Source of the DNA: Dehalococcoidia bacterium
GTDB lineage: Bacteria; Chloroflexota; Dehalococcoidia; E44-bin15
DNA: 6,745 bases
Reading direction: 5' to 3'
NCBI GenBank assembly: GCA_030638665.1
Contig: DAOWEF010000066.1
Span: 1-6,745, forward strand
This document shows positions 5,080 to 6,745 of this stretch, piece after piece. The notes beneath the pieces are model-generated. The model searched no databases. It saw only the letters and a program-made list of their open reading frames with translations, and was not told the origin of the DNA. Position numbers and translations under genes: made by a program. How positions within the stretch are numbered: position 1 is the first letter of the stretch; each line of letters starts with the position of its first letter.

Positions 5080-6351
5080 ATGTCAGACTTAAAACCGGTG
5101 CCCCCTGGGGAAGGCGAACTGGAGGTGTTGCCCCCGGAGCAGGCCCGGGTCACTACCTTCACCTCGCTCAAGAACCGCCACTATCGATGGTTCTGGCTGG
5201 GGATGCTTGCCTCCTTCATCGGGATACATCTGCAACTGGTGGCCCGTAACTGGCTGGTCTATGAGATGACCGGTTCCGCGCTGGCCTTGGGGATCGTGAT
5301 CGCTGCCTGGGGATTCCCGATCCTGCTGCTCTCGCTTTATGGGGGCGCGGTCGCCGACCGGCTTAAAAAGCGCGACCTGCTTATCGTGACCCAGGTGGCC
5401 AATGGCATCATCACCCTCATTATTGCTATTCTGATCGCCACCGGGGGGATTGCCCTGTGGCATCTCATCGCCGCCGCCGCGCTCACCGGCATTATCTTTG
5501 CCTTCCATGTCCCAGCGCGCCTGGCGATTATCCCTGAGCTGGTGCAGAAAAGGGAGATCCTAAATGCCATCGCCCTTAACTCCACAGGGATGAATCTATC
5601 AAGGTTTGTTGGCTTCGCTATTGGAGGGGCGTTGCTAGGGGCTATCGGCGTGGCCGGCGTCTACTATGTTGTGGTATTCTGCTTTTTTGTGTCGGCGGCC
5701 TTGCTATTCATGCTCCCGGTAGTGGAGAAGGTTCGCCAGCGAGCAGTCACCTCGATAAAGGTCGACCTGGTGGAGGGATTGCGCTACATTTATCACAGTC
5801 CCCTCATACGCTCGCTGCTGGCGATGGCCTTTGTCTCCATCGCCTTTGGCTTGCCCTATATGAACCTTATGCCGGTATTTGCCGTTGACATCTTCGATGT
5901 TGGCGAGTTTGGCCTGGGATTCCTTCTGGGAATGGCGGGTCTGGGGTCGCTGATCGGCTCCCTCATACTTGCCTCCCTGGGCGATTTCAGGAGGAAGGGC
6001 CTGCTTTGTATCGGCCTCGCTTTCGGGTTCGGGGCTGCCGTGGCCCTCTTTGGCTTCTCCGATTCCTATCCCCTCTCCCTGGTGCTGCTTATCGCGGTCG
6101 GTCTGCTTGGCGCTGGCTATTTGGCGGTCAACAATACCCTGATTCAGAGCAAGGTGCCCCATGAGATGCTGGGAAGGGTGATGAGCATATATGTGATGAC
6201 CTTCGCCATGATGCCATTGGGGACATTACCGCTGGGCGCTGTTAGTGAGGCTATCGGGGCGCAACTAGCAATAGGGGCTGGGGGCATCATTGTGGTCCTG
6301 TTTACCCTGGGGATGGCTATCTTTCACCCCAGACTGAGGCGACTGGAGTAA
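5080..6351 (+). CDS. Major facilitator superfamily transporter (MFS_3/DHA3-like exporter)
   Basis: This 423-residue inner-membrane protein has about twelve hydrophobic segments (first near 37-55, last near 394-414) after a soluble N-terminal tail of about 30 residues rich in Pro and Glu. MFS motif A is visible after the second segment, GGAVADRLKKR (88-98). The stretch FHVPARLAIIPELV (142-155), followed by LNAIALNSTGMNLSRFVG (161-178), is typical of the MFS_3 group that includes the enterobactin exporter EntS and macrolide-type efflux pumps. Export of a small molecule by proton antiport is therefore likely; the substrate is unknown, and no biosynthetic cluster or regulator is adjacent. An in-frame TAA at 5074-5076 makes ATG 5080 the first possible conventional start. 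It has no clear Shine-Dalgarno, which fits the predicted leader of about seven bases. The gene is divergent from the Nfo-like gene and ends 11 bp before a convergent gene, with no visible terminator. Confidence 0.92.
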   Translation: MSDLKPVPPGEGELEVLPPEQARVTTFTSLKNRHYRWFWLGMLASFIGIHLQLVARNWLVYEMTGSALALGIVIAAWGFPILLLSLYGGAVADRLKKRDLLIVTQVANGIITLIIAILIATGGIALWHLIAAAALTGIIFAFHVPARLAIIPELVQKREILNAIALNSTGMNLSRFVGFAIGGALLGAIGVAGVYYVVVFCFFVSAALLFMLPVVEKVRQRAVTSIKVDLVEGLRYIYHSPLIRSLLAMAFVSIAFGLPYMNLMPVFAVDIFDVGEFGLGFLLGMAGLGSLIGSLILASLGDFRRKGLLCIGLAFGFGAAVALFGFSDSYPLSLVLLIAVGLLGAGYLAVNNTLIQSKVPHEMLGRVMSIYVMTFAMMPLGTLPLGAVSEAIGAQLAIGAGGIIVVLFTLGMAIFHPRLRRLE

Positions 6352-6362
6352 GCGGCCCGGGG

Positions 6363-6745
6363 TTACTCTTCCTCTTCCACCTCGGTTATCTCCTCCTCTT
6401 CACCAAGGTAAGGGAGCAAGGCCTCCGCCTTCCTGCCACTTCTCCTCCTGGCAAGGGGGAGGGACTCGATAGCTTGTCTTAACCCTGCGAGCTCTTCCCT
6501 GGCTTCCCCCGCCACTTTCACCACCACCCCCGCCAGCCCGGTCTCCCAGAGCTCTTTGAGGTCTTCGCTTGACATATCGAGGGGTGCTCGCGCCACCAGG
6601 GGCTTATGCACCAGGTTCGCCAGATGCTGGCAGACCATCAGTCGCTGCACCGAGAGGGAAGGCTCACCCCCGATAACCACGACATCGATAGGCAACAGCG
6701 TGGTAGCTCTTATCAGCCCAACCGGCAGCGAGGGCTCGACCCTCA
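6363..6745 (-). CDS. Unrecognised protein with acidic C-terminal tail (partial, N-terminus beyond window)
   Basis: An open frame enters from the right edge on the minus strand and stops with TAA at 6363-6365; about 127 codons are visible. I do not recognise a characterised family. The visible part begins near RVEPSLPVGLIRATTLLPIDVVVIG as alternating hydrophobic strand-like runs. It continues with helix-like stretches (LSVQRLMVCQHLANLV, SSEDLKELWETG), a strand-like LAGVVVKV, a long helix (REELAGLRQAIESL), a basic patch (ARRRSGRKAEALL) and a Glu-rich tail (GEEEEITEVEEEE). The strand-helix alternation suggests an alpha/beta or barrel-type domain. A TTG at 6693-6695 could be read as a start, but the frame is open to the edge and the upstream residues look protein-like, so a longer gene is more likely. 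It is convergent with the MFS gene, 11 bp away. Confidence 0.7.
   Translation of the reverse strand, partial: RVEPSLPVGLIRATTLLPIDVVVIGGEPSLSVQRLMVCQHLANLVHKPLVARAPLDMSSEDLKELWETGLAGVVVKVAGEAREELAGLRQAIESLPLARRRSGRKAEALLPYLGEEEEITEVEEEE

Noticed and set aside
5034..5249. Alternative upstream start or small gene overlapping the MFS start
   Set aside because: It is in a different frame, begins inside the promoter region, and has no protein resemblance. The MFS frame itself is closed by TAA at 5074.
5704..6162. 152-codon minus-strand open frame inside the MFS gene
   Set aside because: Antisense to well-formed transmembrane segments; its polar, Gly/Gln/Lys/Glu-rich composition is what the reverse of hydrophobic codons gives.

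Overview
The window looks like a piece of a bacterial chromosome, moderately GC-rich by eye, made mostly of housekeeping genes. The closest overall fit is a Chloroflexota-type (Dehalococcoidia-like) genome. The reasons are a RemA (DUF370) gene directly followed by gmk, a tyrA-aroA pair, a class II type EPSP synthase, an archaeal-like endonuclease IV homologue, and degenerate palindromic repeats with GAAGCGAAG arms between genes. This assignment is an inference; Firmicutes-like lineages also carry remA-gmk.

Layout, left to right. Positions 1-525 (minus) hold the first 175 codons of pyrG (CTP synthase), cut by the window edge. Positions 526-774 are a divergent control region with two sigma70-type promoters: an exact-consensus one for pyrG and an extended -10 one for tyrA. 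The pyrG leader also holds a small direct-repeat and palindrome patch. Positions 775-2950 (plus) carry tyrA and aroA, 13 bp apart: prephenate/arogenate dehydrogenase and EPSP synthase of aromatic amino acid synthesis. Positions 2951-3120 hold a nested palindromic repeat. Positions 3121-3986 (plus) carry remA and gmk, 2 bp apart if gmk starts at an unusual CTG codon. The yicC and rpoZ neighbours common in this cluster are absent here. gmk overlaps the tail of a convergent endonuclease IV-like gene (3981-4817, minus) by 6 bp. Positions 4818-5079 are a second divergent control region, with a second inverted repeat flanked by two TTGACA promoters that would give transcripts with very short leaders. 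Positions 5080-6351 (plus) encode an MFS_3/DHA3-type exporter. Positions 6363-6745 (minus) hold the C-terminal part of an unrecognised protein with an acidic tail, cut by the right edge.

The genes cover nucleotide metabolism (pyrG, gmk), the shikimate and tyrosine pathways (aroA, tyrA), DNA repair (Nfo-like), regulation (RemA) and transport (MFS). I see no phage, CRISPR, tRNA, rRNA or complete mobile element, and no convincing new multi-gene system. The points most worth a second look are the probable CTG start of gmk, the paired near-leaderless promoters at 4818-5079, the two intergenic palindromes, the repeat patch at the pyrG transcription start, and the unrecognised acidic-tailed protein.
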